64,000 nucleotides of DNA, taken from Beta vulgaris subsp. vulgaris. Lineage: Eukaryota; Streptophyta; Magnoliopsida; Caryophyllales; Amaranthaceae. Every line of letters begins with the position of its first letter. Within the stretch, counting starts at the first letter, position 1. The notes under the pieces are model-generated. The model saw nothing but the letters and a program-made list of their open reading frames with translations. It was not told the origin of the DNA and did no database searches. This document shows positions 1-11,057 of the stretch, in pieces. Location of the stretch: contig NC_079210.1 in the NCBI RefSeq assembly GCF_026745355.1, forward strand, positions 4,032,784-4,096,783, read 5' to 3'. Made by a program: the position numbers and the translations under genes.

Positions 1-1798
1 TTAAATGTAGCAGTTCACCTATTCTGCTTGGCAAGCTTTTAATGTTTGACCAACTCAGGTCCAATACCCTCATGCACGTGAAATGCGCAAGTAATTCCTC
101 CAAATAGAGCTGGTCCATCCTGAGCCTGTTGAACCTATTACATTCTGCCTGGACATACGAACGAATACGGGTCTTAGTGAAATTATTTCTTTTAGATTCA
201 CCTCTCTTAAGGGCTAGATGCCGAACTTTTTTATGCATGTTTTCGTTGATACAATCACTTATGCAAATCTCCTTTCCTGCTACCTTCTGAGCAATATCGT
301 GCATCAAATCATGTATCTTAAATGTACTAATCTCACCTGTTTGATACTTTATTCTGCATTGAAAAAAACATCTGCGCATCAAAATAGAAAAATACTCCTC
401 CGCAACATCTTCTTTGCTGCTTTGATCTTCATCTGACAAAACAATGTATCCTTGTGCCAACCACATCCTAATCAACATTTTCTTATCAATCTCAAAATCT
501 TTAGGAAACACAGCACAATAACTAAAGCAACTCTGTAGAGGGGACTCTAGATTATTGTAGCTTAGTTTCAATATAGGCATTACGTCATCTTGGCATTCTC
601 TTAAGTTGGCTAACCCCATCGCCTGAATGGATAGCCACTTACTCTTCTCTTGACCATACAGAAGACTCCCTACTACTCTGAGAGCGAGAGGGACTCCAGC
701 ACACCCTTTAGCAATCTCTTGCCCTATTTTAACCAAGTCATCATCATGATGGCCTGATTGTTCCGATCCAAAGGCTACTTTTTTAAACAAACGCCAAGAA
801 TTCTCATTTGACAGTCCTTGCAGCTTATGTGAAAAACCATCTCCAATAATTCTTGCAGTCTCCTGTGAACGTGTAGTTACTAGAACCCAACTTCGCATTT
901 GAGCTCCTAACAAGAACTCGGCCAAGTTAAGCCACTGATTGCGGTTCTCAGTCCATACATCATCCAGAACAAGCAAGCATTTGTCACTCGCTAGTTTCTC
1001 TTGAACCTGGCTTTGCACCCATTCCTTGGTGGATCCATCAGGATGATGACCAGTAACCGAAGCTAGGATCTTACGAAGAATCCCTTCGACATCCAACTGT
1101 TTCTGATCATGGTCAGATACACAAGTCCAGAGCCTCAATGGAAAGGCACTTAAGACCCTTGCATCATTAAATACAAGCTGAGCAAGAGCTGTTTTTCCCA
1201 ACCCTCCTACGCCGACAACAGAAAGGAAAGAAACATTGCGTTCAACATCATTACTATCTAGCAACATAGTTATGATCTTGTTCACATCATCCTCCCTCCC
1301 AATTATAATATTCTCATAAACATAAGAACAAGTATCCTCTCTTCTCTTCCTAATAGGCTGAGAGTCAAGACTTAAGAAGCCAAACTTAGTATGATTGATG
1401 GCAATAGCATCAATCTCCTCCCTAATCTTCTTAACCTCTTGAGACATATTGTATGCAAAACTAAAAGGATTATGACGAGAAAAGAAGCGACGAACCTTCT
1501 TAGAGGCTTTACCACCCTCCATGACATGCCTCTGCTTTTCCTCAGTGAGAGTGACGAACTTATCGAATAGATCATCAGCATTGTAGATAGCGTCCTTGAG
1601 TTCTTCAATCCACAACTGTGCTTCATTGGAGAGCTCTAGCCTGGTCTCTGCATCACGAAGCACAGCCTTGACAGTGGAAACTGTACGTTGGAGGTCAGCA
1701 AGTTGAGATTCGTAGCCAAAGTAGGAGCATATTTCTTTCAGTTCTGAACATGCTGTAAATAGAGTTTCGACAACAGACATAGCTAATCCAATGTCCAT
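1..1798 (-). CDS. CC-NB-ARC-LRR resistance protein, unit 1 (3' part outside window)
   Basis: Intracellular immune receptor of the CNL class: a coiled-coil signalling domain, an ATP-binding NB-ARC switch and a leucine-rich-repeat sensor. The frame is open from ATG at 1798 (protein starts MDIG) to the window edge, about 599 codons, with no stop. Visible motifs are ADDLFD in the coiled coil (EDVID-like), P-loop GVGGLGKTA, kinase-2 LVLDDVW (W after DD is CNL-typical), GLPL as GCAGVPLAL, RNBS-D CFSYCAVFPKD, MHD in HDLMHD, and the first LRRs near the edge. Alignment with the unit 4 copy shows no net indel over almost all of this length. This ATG is chosen because it lies about 110 bp below a conserved TATA box and has good context (AAAATGG). 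Just before the MHD the residues differ sharply from the paralogues (FFQCRIKYQTGEI). Whether the LRR is intact cannot be seen here. Confidence 0.9.
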   Translation of the reverse strand, partial: MDIGLAMSVVETLFTACSELKEICSYFGYESQLADLQRTVSTVKAVLRDAETRLELSNEAQLWIEELKDAIYNADDLFDKFVTLTEEKQRHVMEGGKASKKVRRFFSRHNPFSFAYNMSQEVKKIREEIDAIAINHTKFGFLSLDSQPIRKRREDTCSYVYENIIIGREDDVNKIITMLLDSNDVERNVSFLSVVGVGGLGKTALAQLVFNDARVLSAFPLRLWTCVSDHDQKQLDVEGILRKILASVTGHHPDGSTKEWVQSQVQEKLASDKCLLVLDDVWTENRNQWLNLAEFLLGAQMRSWVLVTTRSQETARIIGDGFSHKLQGLSNENSWRLFKKVAFGSEQSGHHDDDLVKIGQEIAKGCAGVPLALRVVGSLLYGQEKSKWLSIQAMGLANLRECQDDVMPILKLSYNNLESPLQSCFSYCAVFPKDFEIDKKMLIRMWLAQGYIVLSDEDQSSKEDVAEEYFSILMRRCFFQCRIKYQTGEISTFKIHDLMHDIAQKVAGKEICISDCINENMHKKVRHLALKRGESKRNNFTKTRIRSYVQAECNRFNRLRMDQLYLEELLAHFTCMRVLDLSWSNIKSLPSRIGELLHL

Positions 1799-1909
1799 TT
1801 TTGAGACAAAGTTGAGAAATGAGAGAAAAAAGGGATCAAAGTTTTGAGGATTCAGGTATAGTGGGTGAGTGAGTGGTGAATGGTGACTACTAAGTTCACT
1901 GCATACCAC

Positions 1910-1916
1910 CTTTATA
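1910..1916 (-). promoter_or_regulatory. TATA box of unit 1 NLR
   Basis: TATAAAG on the minus strand, 112 bp upstream of the MDIG start codon. The same motif at the same distance occurs at units 3 and 4, and nearly so at unit 2, so it is probably the core promoter. Any ATG or open frame upstream of it would lie outside the mRNA. Confidence 0.6.
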
Positions 1917-2272
1917 ATAGTGACTTAGTGAGTTAGTGACAATGTAAAGTGAACCATCGCATTGGGGAACATAACAAATTAAAGTGAGGCATCATAATTA
2001 ATAATACACAGAAGTACAAAAGTGTTTATTACAGGACAAAAATCTCAAAACATGGGAACATTAAATAATAAGGGCAAGAGATTACTCAAGAGTAATGCCA
2101 GATTTGATCCAACGTTAATATCTCTTGAATCAAGGTCACAACTCAGTTTTAGAGGCAGACTAGTCGGTACTCACAACTCACAATAACTATAAAATATCAA
2201 ACCCAGTACAGAGTTAATGGAAAAAAAATATTAACACTCCTCAAAAGGAGATTATACATGATAAAATACTAA
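1917..2272. other. conserved NLR 5' flank, unit 1
   Basis: Non-coding sequence repeated with small changes upstream of all four NLRs (for example the stretch around 2035-2090 recurs near 27300, 38280 and 46820). It marks the left edge of the tandem duplication unit and probably contains the NLR promoter. No gene is seen. Confidence 0.6.
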
Positions 2273-2568
2273 GGGGGTATTTGGTTCATATAATGGTATG
2301 TGTTTGGAATAAGTGGTATGTATTTGGAACTTGATACTTAATACCTTGTGGTTGGTTTCATTTAGGAATGAAAAATCTTCTTTCATTTGATACCTAGAGG
2401 TAAGGTATGAGCCATACCCACCTCCCCCCGTGGGTTTCTAAACCCCATACCTTATGGGTTTGAGGTATGGGTTTAAAATTTAGAAATACATTAAACAAAC
2501 ACTAGGTATGGGCTTTGTTCATTCCAAATCCATACCTCATACCTAAAACTAGTGAACCAAACACCCCC
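2273..2568. mobile_element. PIF/Harbinger-type MITE, TSD TAA
   Basis: A 296-bp element with terminal inverted repeats (GGGGGTATTTGGTTCA at the left, its inverse with few changes at the right) flanked by TAA on both sides. The paralogous sites in units 2, 3 and 4 read straight through (ACTAATGGTTAG), giving an empty site with one TAA. Internal sequence is rich in GGTATG/CATACC. No coding capacity. Confidence 0.85.
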
Positions 2569-2639
2569 TAATGGTTAGTCATATACGGATCGATTTGAAG
2601 GAGGCCTTATGCAATAAAGAAGAGGAAGATGAGCACACC

Positions 2640-2960
2640 TTATTTATATATTGAGTAAACATAAATTAGATAGATGTTGCTTCTCTTAACTATCAAAGGA
2701 ACAAAACAAGCATAATCAATTTCAGATTTCCAAGAACAACAATATATGAAATCGGACAAATACCAGAATGTGAAACACCACCACCGACACCAAAACACTG
2801 CCGAACACCGCAGCCAGCAGACCACCACCACCAGAGAACGAAGCACAAAAGTAGGAAAACAGAGGAGCAGTGACGCCGGAGAACGGTGGAACGCGGCAGA
2901 ATTATCGCCGACGAAAATCAGCAAGAACAACCCGAGGAACAGGATAGAGTGACCCGTGAA
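2640..2960 (-). other. conserved GGT/ACC-rich block upstream of NLR, unit 1
   Basis: This block is kept at 27640-27935 and 47150-47480 as well, always about 1 kb upstream of an NLR and in the same orientation. On the minus strand it has a short open frame beginning MFLLIFVGD followed by Cys/Trp-rich residues; on the plus strand there is a His/Thr/Arg-rich frame. Reading frames are not conserved between copies (indels shift them), so a protein is unlikely. It resembles a 5' leader with a GGT-repeat tract, perhaps a non-coding first exon or the remnant of another gene. Not recognised. Confidence 0.35.
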
Positions 2961-3079
2961 GGAAAAATTTTGGCCTTCAAGGAAGATGGAAATTTCACAA
3001 CAAAAATTCTCCTTAAAAATTAAAATTCACCTTTATCAAAGACGTTTTTACTATAGTCTATAGTTTACTATACAATTAA

Positions 3080-4045
3080 GGATTTTTTGGTAAAAACACC
3101 CTTATGTTTGGTGATTTTTAGAACAATCCCCCTTATGTTTTTTTTTTTTGAAATGCACCCAAAGTTTTATAAAAATTTTGGGCACCCCAAAACCTAACTT
3201 CCGTCAAATTCAGACGTTTGTGGGGCCCTTTTTTCCATTTCCCCTCCTAAATGTTGCGTGAAATGACATTTGTATCCTTGGGTAATAGAACCCTTCAACT
3301 AACCTCTTCATCTTTCTCATTCATTCCTTCGTTCTTTGAATTCATTCTCTCTCACTTGCTTCAGTCAGAAAATTTTAACCTTTGGCTTAGTGTCTTGAAT
3401 CCTTGCTATTTCACTCTTTAAAAACGTTACTTAGTGTCACAACCTCTTCTCACACCAACAATTAAATGACCACTTTGCACTCCTCATGGTTCTTGTCAAC
3501 CCTCCAAAGAATTCAACCCTTCTTCCAGTATGAACATCTGAGAATTCGCAGGCATAGAAACTCCTCCCAGGATTGTCATGCATCCATGACCTCAAAATCT
3601 TAGCAGGAATTCGACAATTGCATTTGGTTGCTATAACCTAATTGAACAATTAACCAAATTAATTGTAGCAAATAAACCTAGAATCGCAAAATTACCAAAT
3701 TTAATGCTAGAATGAATGTAACACTTACTTGATTTGAAGGATGTCCAGAATTGTCAATTGAGAGTGGAATTGCAATTTTCTGTTCGAAAATTTGGATTAC
3801 CAGCTTCAATTTGGGGGTGTTGGAAAATGACCATTGTGAGAGAGGGAATGTCCTGATTTGGGGATAAAGTGGTTGTTAAAATATCTTAGATGGGCCCCAC
3901 AAACGTCTGAATTTGACGGACGTTAGGTTTTGGGGGTGCAACCAAAATTTTTATAAAACGTTTGGGGGTGCATTTCAAAACAAAAAACATAAGGGGGATT
4001 GTTCTAAAAATCACCAAACATAAGGGTGTTTTTACCAAAAAATCC
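3080..4045. mobile_element. Mutator-like (MULE) non-autonomous element with long TIRs
   Basis: A 966-bp element with roughly 150-bp terminal inverted repeats beginning GGATTTTTTGGTAAAAACAC, and a 9-bp target duplication TACAATTAA at 3071-3079 and 4046-4054. Long TIRs plus a 9-bp TSD are the hallmark of MULEs. The unduplicated site is seen in unit 2 near 28190. The 600-bp interior has no transposase; a C/T-rich stretch near 3290-3400 looks like a plant 5' leader and may be captured sequence. Confidence 0.85.
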
Positions 4046-4194
4046 TACAATTAACCTAATAAAATATAATTACTCTTTAATGAAACCTGTTTAATTTGAG
4101 CTATTACAAACTCGTTGTTTCTTTGACTGCATGGCGGAGAATATAAATGCTTGCAAGACGACTAGGAACCAAAGATGTGCTGAGCACTAGTAGT

Positions 4195-4480
4195 GTCAAT
4201 TCAGTTAACCAGTTCAGTTCTGGTTCAAACCAAACAGTTCAGTTGACTTCAGTTCAGTTAATTCAGTTCATTTTTTCGATCTTAACCGATTCAGTTTAAA
4301 CTTTTCGGTTTCAGTTTCAATCCATACAGTTAATTCAATTTTCAGTTAAGTTCAGTTCAGTTTACAGTTGTCTTTTGGTTTGACCCATACAGTTTTGGTT
4401 TAAACAGTTGACTTTTTACGGATTACTATCAGTTAAACAGTTATTTTCAGTGATTCAGTTAATTTCAGTTTCTTAAGGAA
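4195..4480. repeat. CAGTT-rich subterminal repeats, left end of hAT
   Basis: Many copies of CAGTT/CAGTTCAGTT and the inverse, matching a similar cluster at the other end of the element (8090-8490). Read as the subterminal repeats of the hAT element. Confidence 0.7.
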
Positions 4481-5365
4481 ACCGCATTGACTCGGGTAAA
4501 ACTTGATATCGTATGCCGTGTACATATTTTCACTTCGGGTCTCACTTCGGGTCAAGTCATTATTCATTGCAGGAAATTCCAACTCAATTGGACTTTTCTC
4601 ACATGCATAGATTAAACTTGTCGAATACAACGTAGCACAAGAGACGTATCTATATTTGTCTACGAAAGCGCATTTTGAAGTTGCCATATTTTATGTAAAT
4701 TTATTTTATTAAAGGTTCAACATTCGGTTGATATTGAGAATTTCAGTTTCAAATTCTCTTAACTTTGTATATATATGTGACTATAAAGAAACTATTTTAT
4801 CAGTAGGCTTAAATGTATTAGGACGGTTATAATATTGGAACATTATAGCGAATACGTGATTGATTATTTGATTATTAACGAGTATGAGGAGCATCAACTC
4901 TTAATATGCTCTAATAACTTAACTACCGATAACATAATGAGAATTATATATTAACAACAAATATACGATCAATTACTAGATTTATATCAAAATAATTGTA
5001 GAACAATCTAATACTCTATTGATTATAGATTAGTATAACGACTCTTAATATGTTATAATAATGCTATAACAAATGACAATCATACATTCATATGTTTACA
5101 ACGACGGTTCATATGAGGCCTAGGTGATTATAACGAGGGTTCATAAGTTGCACAATAATAATGATAATGTATTATACCCCCAAATCATTATCCCCTACGT
5201 ATGCGTGCGATAGATATATGGATGATAACGAAAAAACTAATAAAAACACTATATTGTTTACCATGATGTTTAGTGTATTCTCATAGTGAACTCGTATTTG
5301 GACTAATCAATTGAGTAAAACCACTCTAATGAGTAAAGGAGTAGAACGACTCTTCATATATTTTT

Positions 5366-5432
5366 TTATATATATATATAATATTATTTATATATAAATA
5401 TATTATATTATATATATATATATATATTATAT
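5366..5432. repeat. TA-rich microsatellite
   Basis: Runs of alternating TA with interruptions inside the hAT element. No gene is visible in the surrounding AT-rich 4700-6280. Confidence 0.8.
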
Positions 5433-7795
5433 ATACCAATGACAATAATAACGAGTAGATGATCAATTCCAAGCTTCATATAACAACAACAATAATAATT
5501 AATGTAAACTTAATAGATTAAAGTATAATATCTTTATCTATCTCATTGATTATATCTTGATATTATGTAAAACCCAACAAATAAGATATCATTTCATCCC
5601 AACCGTCGATTAAAACAAACCTATGGCTTAAACCTCATAGATACAATCACGCATCAATATAAGTATATTGTTATAATATAGTTCACGTAAATGACTATAA
5701 TTAAAACTTCAATTGAGTACGTAATAGTTGTATATAAGTAATATTTCAATAAATTTAGTTTTGTAACAATGACCACAAGCAACATATATAACTAGTATAA
5801 CTATTTACGGATTCTTAACAATAACAATATAAATACTAATAGTAATAAGTAGCAACAATGTTAAGAATAGCAATAGCAATAACAACATAACACGGTATAT
5901 ATGCTTTATGTTGTGACTATATATGATAAAGTATAAACAAATAATTTTATCAATGTGTTTAATCATTTTAGTATAATTTTGGTATTAAAATCATTATAAA
6001 ACCCGTTTAATACTCTATTGATTATAAATTAGTATAACGACTCTTGATATGTTTACTATAACAAGTGACAATACTAATTAAATTTAGAAAACTAATTTCT
6101 TAAAAATCTTAATACTAATTAAATTTGAAAGTTTCTAATTTCTTTTAATTTTGTAATACTACTAATTTCTAAAGTTAGTAAACTAATAATATTAGAACTA
6201 GAAATTAGAATACTCAAATCATAATAATATCAAAATACAATACTAGTTTATTAGTAGTTTAGGCTATTAAATTTTTTTTGAGGGAAAAACCATTGATTTT
6301 ATAAAGATGAAAATCCAACCATTGATTAAGTTAGCAATCCATGTGATTGACCACTCTCAATTCTCATTGGTCAAAATATAATGTCAAAGATTATGAATTA
6401 AGACCATTGATTTGAAAAGATCAAAATCCAACCATTGAACTACATCCCTTTCTAACCCTAAACCCTCCCCCTTCCCTCCTATCATCATTCCTCAGTAATA
6501 GCCTCCTCATCATTCTCCCTCTCTGAGATTTCCTTCTGCCTTACTCGTACTCCCTCCCTCTCATGGTAGATCTCCTTCAACTTTCTCTCTCACGCACCTC
6601 TCTTCGCCACCGACGTTCAAGCTTCGCGGTCGTTCAAGCACGCAACGTCTCTTCTTCTCTCTTTCACGCGAACGTTCAAGCTTATCGTTCGTTTGTTCGA
6701 TATCAATGGCTTCAGATTTAGTTTCCAGATCTCGCCGGTCGGTCTTCATTCTCTCATCATTCGCCGGTCTTCATTGTCTATTTTTTTTTTGAGGGGAAAT
6801 TTTGTCTATTTTTAATTTAGTTTGTTCATTGTTGTAAATCATTTTTGCTTGTTTATATATTATTTTTTAGATTTTTAATTGTCGAAATCTTAACAAGGCT
6901 GAATGTTGTTTTAGATTTTTGATTTAGCTTGTCAATATACATTATTTTCGCAATTCGTTTATTAATTTAGCTTATTTAAATATTAGTTTTTAGATTTTTA
7001 ATTCGTATAATATTATTTTTTTGCGTTGAATAATTCAGAATTTTGTAATTCATTTTTCTTGTTTTTATTTTATTTTTTCGTTTCTGTCTTTTTCTTCTTA
7101 TTTTTGTTAATTTATTTGTTTATTTACTGACTTTTTCTTATTTTTATATTTTATTAATTTAACTGTATTATGATATTGCATGTAGAATCTCTTGCTTTTT
7201 CAGAAATGATAAAGATTGTTGGTGGTGTTTGTTAATTGAACAAGATTTGCATAAAACCAGTAGTTAACAAGTACTTGATTAAGCGATTTAAAATCGCTGG
7301 TTTGGGATCTAGAAATAGTTTTGTAAGTTGATGTTATCTTAGGTTTAATAAGTTTAATAAAAATCAAAGTAAAAATAATTGACTTGTAAATTCAAGTACA
7401 ATTTGATGTAGATAACAATAAATTAATTTGGTTACTAAACAGCTTTGGTTAGTCAAGTTCAATTTTTGATTAAAATTTGTCAAGTTTCAACTCAATTTTT
7501 GTTCAATTTAATTTTAGTAAAAATAATTTACATGTTGACGTTGTGACTTTAATAATATACATCAATAGATGTAAAATTAAAACAAGAGAATAATGTACAA
7601 AAATAATTCAAAAATAAATGAAAATAAAAATATAAACAAATACATGATCTTGAAAGTGTAACCCACAAATAGTCAAATTAAATGTAATTTAATTTTTAAT
7701 TTTTTATTTAATTAATTATTAATTGTAAGCAATTTTATAAATTAACATATTTAAATTATTTTGTAGATATAAAAAAAATTGAATTTTAATAATAT

Positions 7796-8075
7796 CTTGT
7801 TGATTGCGGTCGGGTTCGGGTTTGAGAGCAGGTCTGTCTGAACAGGTCAGGATATATATCTTGCCGGGTGCCGGTCAGGTCTGGGTAATCCCAGGTCAGG
7901 TTTCGGTCAGGTCTAAGGACTGACCCTCACAGGTCAGAATCAGGTTGACCATCGGTCAGATCTGATTCTGACACACTAACTGACCCTCACAGTAGTCACA
8001 GGTCGAACCAGGTTCAAGTCAGGTCAGGTCAGAATCAGGTTGATCCAGCGGTCAGATCTGTTTCTGACACCACTA
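7796..8075. repeat. GGTCAGGT-type repeats inside hAT
   Basis: Repeated CAGGTCAG/GGTCAGGT units, with a block around ACTGACCCTCACAG appearing twice. It looks like the subterminal repeat cluster of another element nested in the large hAT, but borders and TSD could not be set. Confidence 0.5.
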
Positions 8076-8089
8076 TTTACGACCAAACC

Positions 8090-8490
8090 TTATGCAGTTC
8101 GGTTAAAAACAGTTTGATTCAGTTCAGTTAAAAACAGTTTTATTCAGTTTGATTCAGTTCAGTTAACAACAGTTTGATTCAGTTCAGTTAAAAACAGTTT
8201 CATTCAGTTTGATTCAGTTCAGTTAAAAACAGTTTGAAACAGCTTTCAGTTAAATTCAGTTCATTTTCAGTTCAGTTCAGTTAGTTTAAATCGGTTTTTC
8301 GTCCAGTTAATTTCAGTTTGGTATGTTTTCGGTTGAGTTTCAGTTCAGTTTCAGTTCAGTTAATTGCAGTTTACTTTAATCTGATTGACTTATCGGTTTT
8401 TAACTTTTCAGTTATGGGTCAATTCAGTTCAGTTTATTCAGTTCAGTTGATCAACCGTTTGCAGTTTAACCATCAGTTTTCAACCAAACT
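8090..8490. repeat. CAGTT-rich subterminal repeats, right end of hAT
   Basis: Tandem units of AACAGTTTGATTCAGTTCAG with small changes, then irregular CAGTT repeats up to the TIR. Partner of the cluster at 4195-4480. Confidence 0.75.
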
Positions 8491-8508
8491 GACAGCACTA
8501 CTGAGCAC

Positions 8509-8958
8509 CTTGTACGATTAAGGTTCCCGAATGAGTGTGTTGATACTCCAACGGTTCAACCGATGGCTCCTCCACATTTGTAGTTTCTTCTTTTATTTAT
8601 CAAGTTGGTCAATGATGACTTGGTGGGAGAGTCGTGAACCATAATGCCATGACTTAAGAGCACCCACAATAGCAAGCTACAATTATTTGTAGTTTTGTGT
8701 GCCACATCAGATTTCCAAACTACAACATTCCTACGCTACAACCTTTTTCATTGGAAAACTACAACCACTTGTAATTTTTGTAGGTCCCACATGTCATCAC
8801 CATACAACAATTTTTAATGTGAAAGAGTAAAGTGAAAGTGGGGCCCAAAAAGTGGACTTGGAATCACCCCAGACCCCTTGGATCCATTTGAATCTTACGC
8901 AGACCAGTTGGTTCTAGCGGGTTCTGGATTCAAAGTGGGTCCGTAATTTTTATTACTA
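8509..8958. other. unit spacer, no gene
   Basis: Sequence shared with 28330-29279 and 55480-55790. About 8659-8840 is not in the other copies and starts GAGCACCCACAATAGC, a MITE-like terminus without a clear partner, so probably a truncated element. Nothing coding is seen. Confidence 0.5.
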
Positions 8959-9352
8959 CTAGTCTTCTATGCACGCGATGCGTGTGTCGATGGTTTGGGT
9001 ATGTTCTTAATAAATTTCATCTAAATATAATTTTAGAAGTGTGATTTATAATTATTGTTGTACAAACTAATGTAAAGTGATTCGAATTTGTAATGAACAT
9101 TTAGATATAAGGTCTTGTAATCAATTTAATTTTGTAATTTTTTTTAATTAAATAACCATTTTTCTAATAGTGTCAAGTTACTTTATTAATGCTTATTAAT
9201 TTAATTTATCATTAGAATTTTGATCTCATCTTTAAATTAGGAAATGATATATTGTAGAAGATTTGAATATCTAATTATATATTAAACTAAGGACATAAAG
9301 GACTTTTTATAGGGGGAGATCGTAGTTCCCCTCTGAGCTTATATAGTAGAGA
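8959..9352 (-). mobile_element. Helitron, short non-autonomous (unit 1 copy)
   Basis: On the minus strand it starts TCTCTACTATATAAGC and ends GACTAG, with a short GC hairpin (CACGC-ATC-GCGTG, 8972-8985) about 11 nt before the CTAG end. It sits between A and T with no target duplication. These are the defining Helitron signs: 5' TC, 3' hairpin plus CTRR, A|T insertion. A second copy at the same paralogous site is at 29280-29672; unit 4 (about 55795) lacks it. No Rep/helicase frame. Confidence 0.8.
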
Positions 9353-9537
9353 TCAATATCCTTTAATATGTACGTTTTTTCCGCCAAATGTTTAACCATA
9401 TAACAATATTAGTGCTAAGCTCGACTATTAAGTACTTATTGAATAATAAAGTAATAAATTTATAACTCAAAAAAATACTCTATACATCTATTTCAATTCA
9501 AAAGTTTAGTGCACATGACTATTAAAAATACACGATA

Positions 9538-9884
9538 CTATCTCTGTTTACTAAAGATCTTCCTTTTTACTATTCCTACAGATACAAAGGAAGATCCATC
9601 TGTGTGGGGTATGGGATGGGTAAAGTAGGAGAGAGAAAGGGGTTAATATAAATAAACAAATAAAAAGGGGTTAATATAAATAAACAAATAAAAAGGGGTT
9701 AAAGTAGGAGAAAAAAATTGAGTAAAATTGAATTAATAATGTAATGGTGGACCATATGATAGAGACATGATGAGAAGGTAAAAAGGGAAAAAAAATTCCA
9801 AATAAGAAAGAAAGTAAAAGAGGGAAAATCTTTTGGAAACACACTTAAATGGAAAGAGGGAAGATCTTTAGGAAACGGAGGTAG
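9538..9884. mobile_element. Stowaway-type MITE, TSD TA
   Basis: TIRs start CTATCTCTGTTTACTAAAGA and, from the right, CTACCTCCGTTTCCTAAAGA, flanked by TA. Removing it gives the paralogous sequence CGATACTATACAAG seen near 29855. No coding capacity. Confidence 0.8.
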
Positions 9885-9917
9885 TACTATACAAGATGCT
9901 TACATTATTATCATATA

Positions 9918-10260
9918 CTCCCTCCGTCCCAAAATATAATTCCCATTTCCTTTTTGAGTGTCCCAAAATATAGTTCTCATTTCCATATTTAGTTCCACAT
10001 TTTTCCGTAATTTGTCTAGAAAAACTGTGTCTCATCATTTGTTTGCTTCTTGAATTTTTTTTTTCCTTTGTTTATTCAACCAAAAAGTTACAATTAATGT
10101 TCTTTCACCAATTATTTTTCATTCTCTCTCCTAAAATCATCTTTTCCCATACAACATTTATTTAAGTAAACAAAAAATCTTTACTATCCCTCTTAGATTC
10201 TACTTGCATAAATTACCGTGAAAAAAGGGAAATGAGAACTATATTTTGGGACGGAGGGAG
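9918..10260. mobile_element. Stowaway-type MITE, TSD TA
   Basis: TIR CTCCCTCCGTCCCAAAATAT at both ends, flanked by TA. The same family is at 26249-26593 and 54983-55322. Tc1/mariner-derived, non-coding. Confidence 0.9.
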
Positions 10261-10379
10261 TACTTTACAATGTAACAATAATATTTTAAAAAAATCATTT
10301 CTTTAATCTTCTCCATTTCATCATTACTTATTTGTGAGCATGTAAAAATATGTAATTTCAACATTTTTTTTTTTTTGCA

Positions 10380-10606
10380 AATTATAAATGGGTACATAGG
10401 TCAGATCTGGGGAGGGTTTGAATATGAAAAAACTGGACCCACACGCTTTAAAATGGGGCAAATCCAACAAGATCTTGATCGGTTCTTGGACTCACAACCA
10501 TCCCGAGTGTTTCTGAAAGAATGACACTATATGTTGACTGAGTCTTCATGCAACTTAAGGACGTAGTAGGGATCGAAAGAGGCATTGTGGAATGGAAAAT
10601 GTTTGG
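10380..10606. other. conserved spacer upstream of ATPase fragments
   Basis: Nearly the same as 29990-30185 in unit 2. No frame is shared between the two copies, so a coding role is not supported. It may be the promoter side of the original SPD1-like gene. Confidence 0.4.
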
Positions 10607-10765
10607 GTAACCCTTAGGGTTGCCAACCCTCTTAGACACATAGGAATAAAATATTGATATGTATGTAATAAATGAGGAGAGAAGAGATATAAAAATAATG
10701 TTGTAATGTATTCCTAACCAATGAAAATTCAATAATAAGAGGGTTGCCAACCCTTAGGGTCGCCC
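10607..10765. mobile_element. short TIR MITE
   Basis: Inverted repeats of about 28 bp built on CCCTTAGGGTTGCCAACCCT at the left and its inverse at the right; unit 2 (about 30180) lacks it. A related element is at 27108-27264. Superfamily undecided. Confidence 0.65.
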
Positions 10766-10929
10766 AATCAATGTCCTTGTGGAATAGGATTTCATTTTCG
10801 TGAAGTCATACGTCCGACATAGTTGAAACAAAAGTAAATGTATTTAGGAGCCCATCGTCACCTTGGGAAAGAAAGCAGCAAATGAAGTTTTCGACCCAAG
10901 AAGTAATGTTTGTATGGACATTGCTTGAG

Positions 10930-11057
10930 TAACCCACCGGGTAGACTACCCGCTACTAATAGACAATTAAAATATTAGTATTTAAGTCTAGTTGGATTCC
11001 ACTATCATAGTTACCACAACCTTATATTATGGGGTGGGTAGTCTACCCGGTGGGTTA
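10930..11057. mobile_element. short TIR MITE
   Basis: A 128-bp element with inverted ends TAACCCACCGGGTAGACTAC and its inverse (GTAGTCTACCCGGTGGGTTA). The TSD is unclear. Absent from unit 2. Confidence 0.7.

Larger units (their letters stand above)
4188..8500. mobile_element. hAT-type non-autonomous element, 4.3 kb, 8-bp TSD
   Basis: Short TIRs (TAGTAGTGTCA at the left, TGACAGCACTA at the right) and an 8-bp duplication CTGAGCAC at 4180-4187 and 8501-8508 fit the hAT superfamily. Empty sites occur at about 28316, 48070 and 55470. Both ends carry dense CAGTT-type subterminal repeats, a usual hAT transposase-binding arrangement. The interior is very AT-rich with no recognisable transposase frame, so it must depend on an element elsewhere. 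A CT-rich stretch at 6430-6750 looks like a plant gene leader. Confidence 0.8.

Noticed and set aside
1372..1626. 84-codon frame on the minus strand, repeated in all four NLRs
   Set aside because: It is a second reading phase of the NLR coiled-coil region, open only because the paralogues are alike.
8090..8490. CRISPR-like regular repeats
   Set aside because: Units lack distinct spacers, and this is eukaryotic hAT subterminal sequence.
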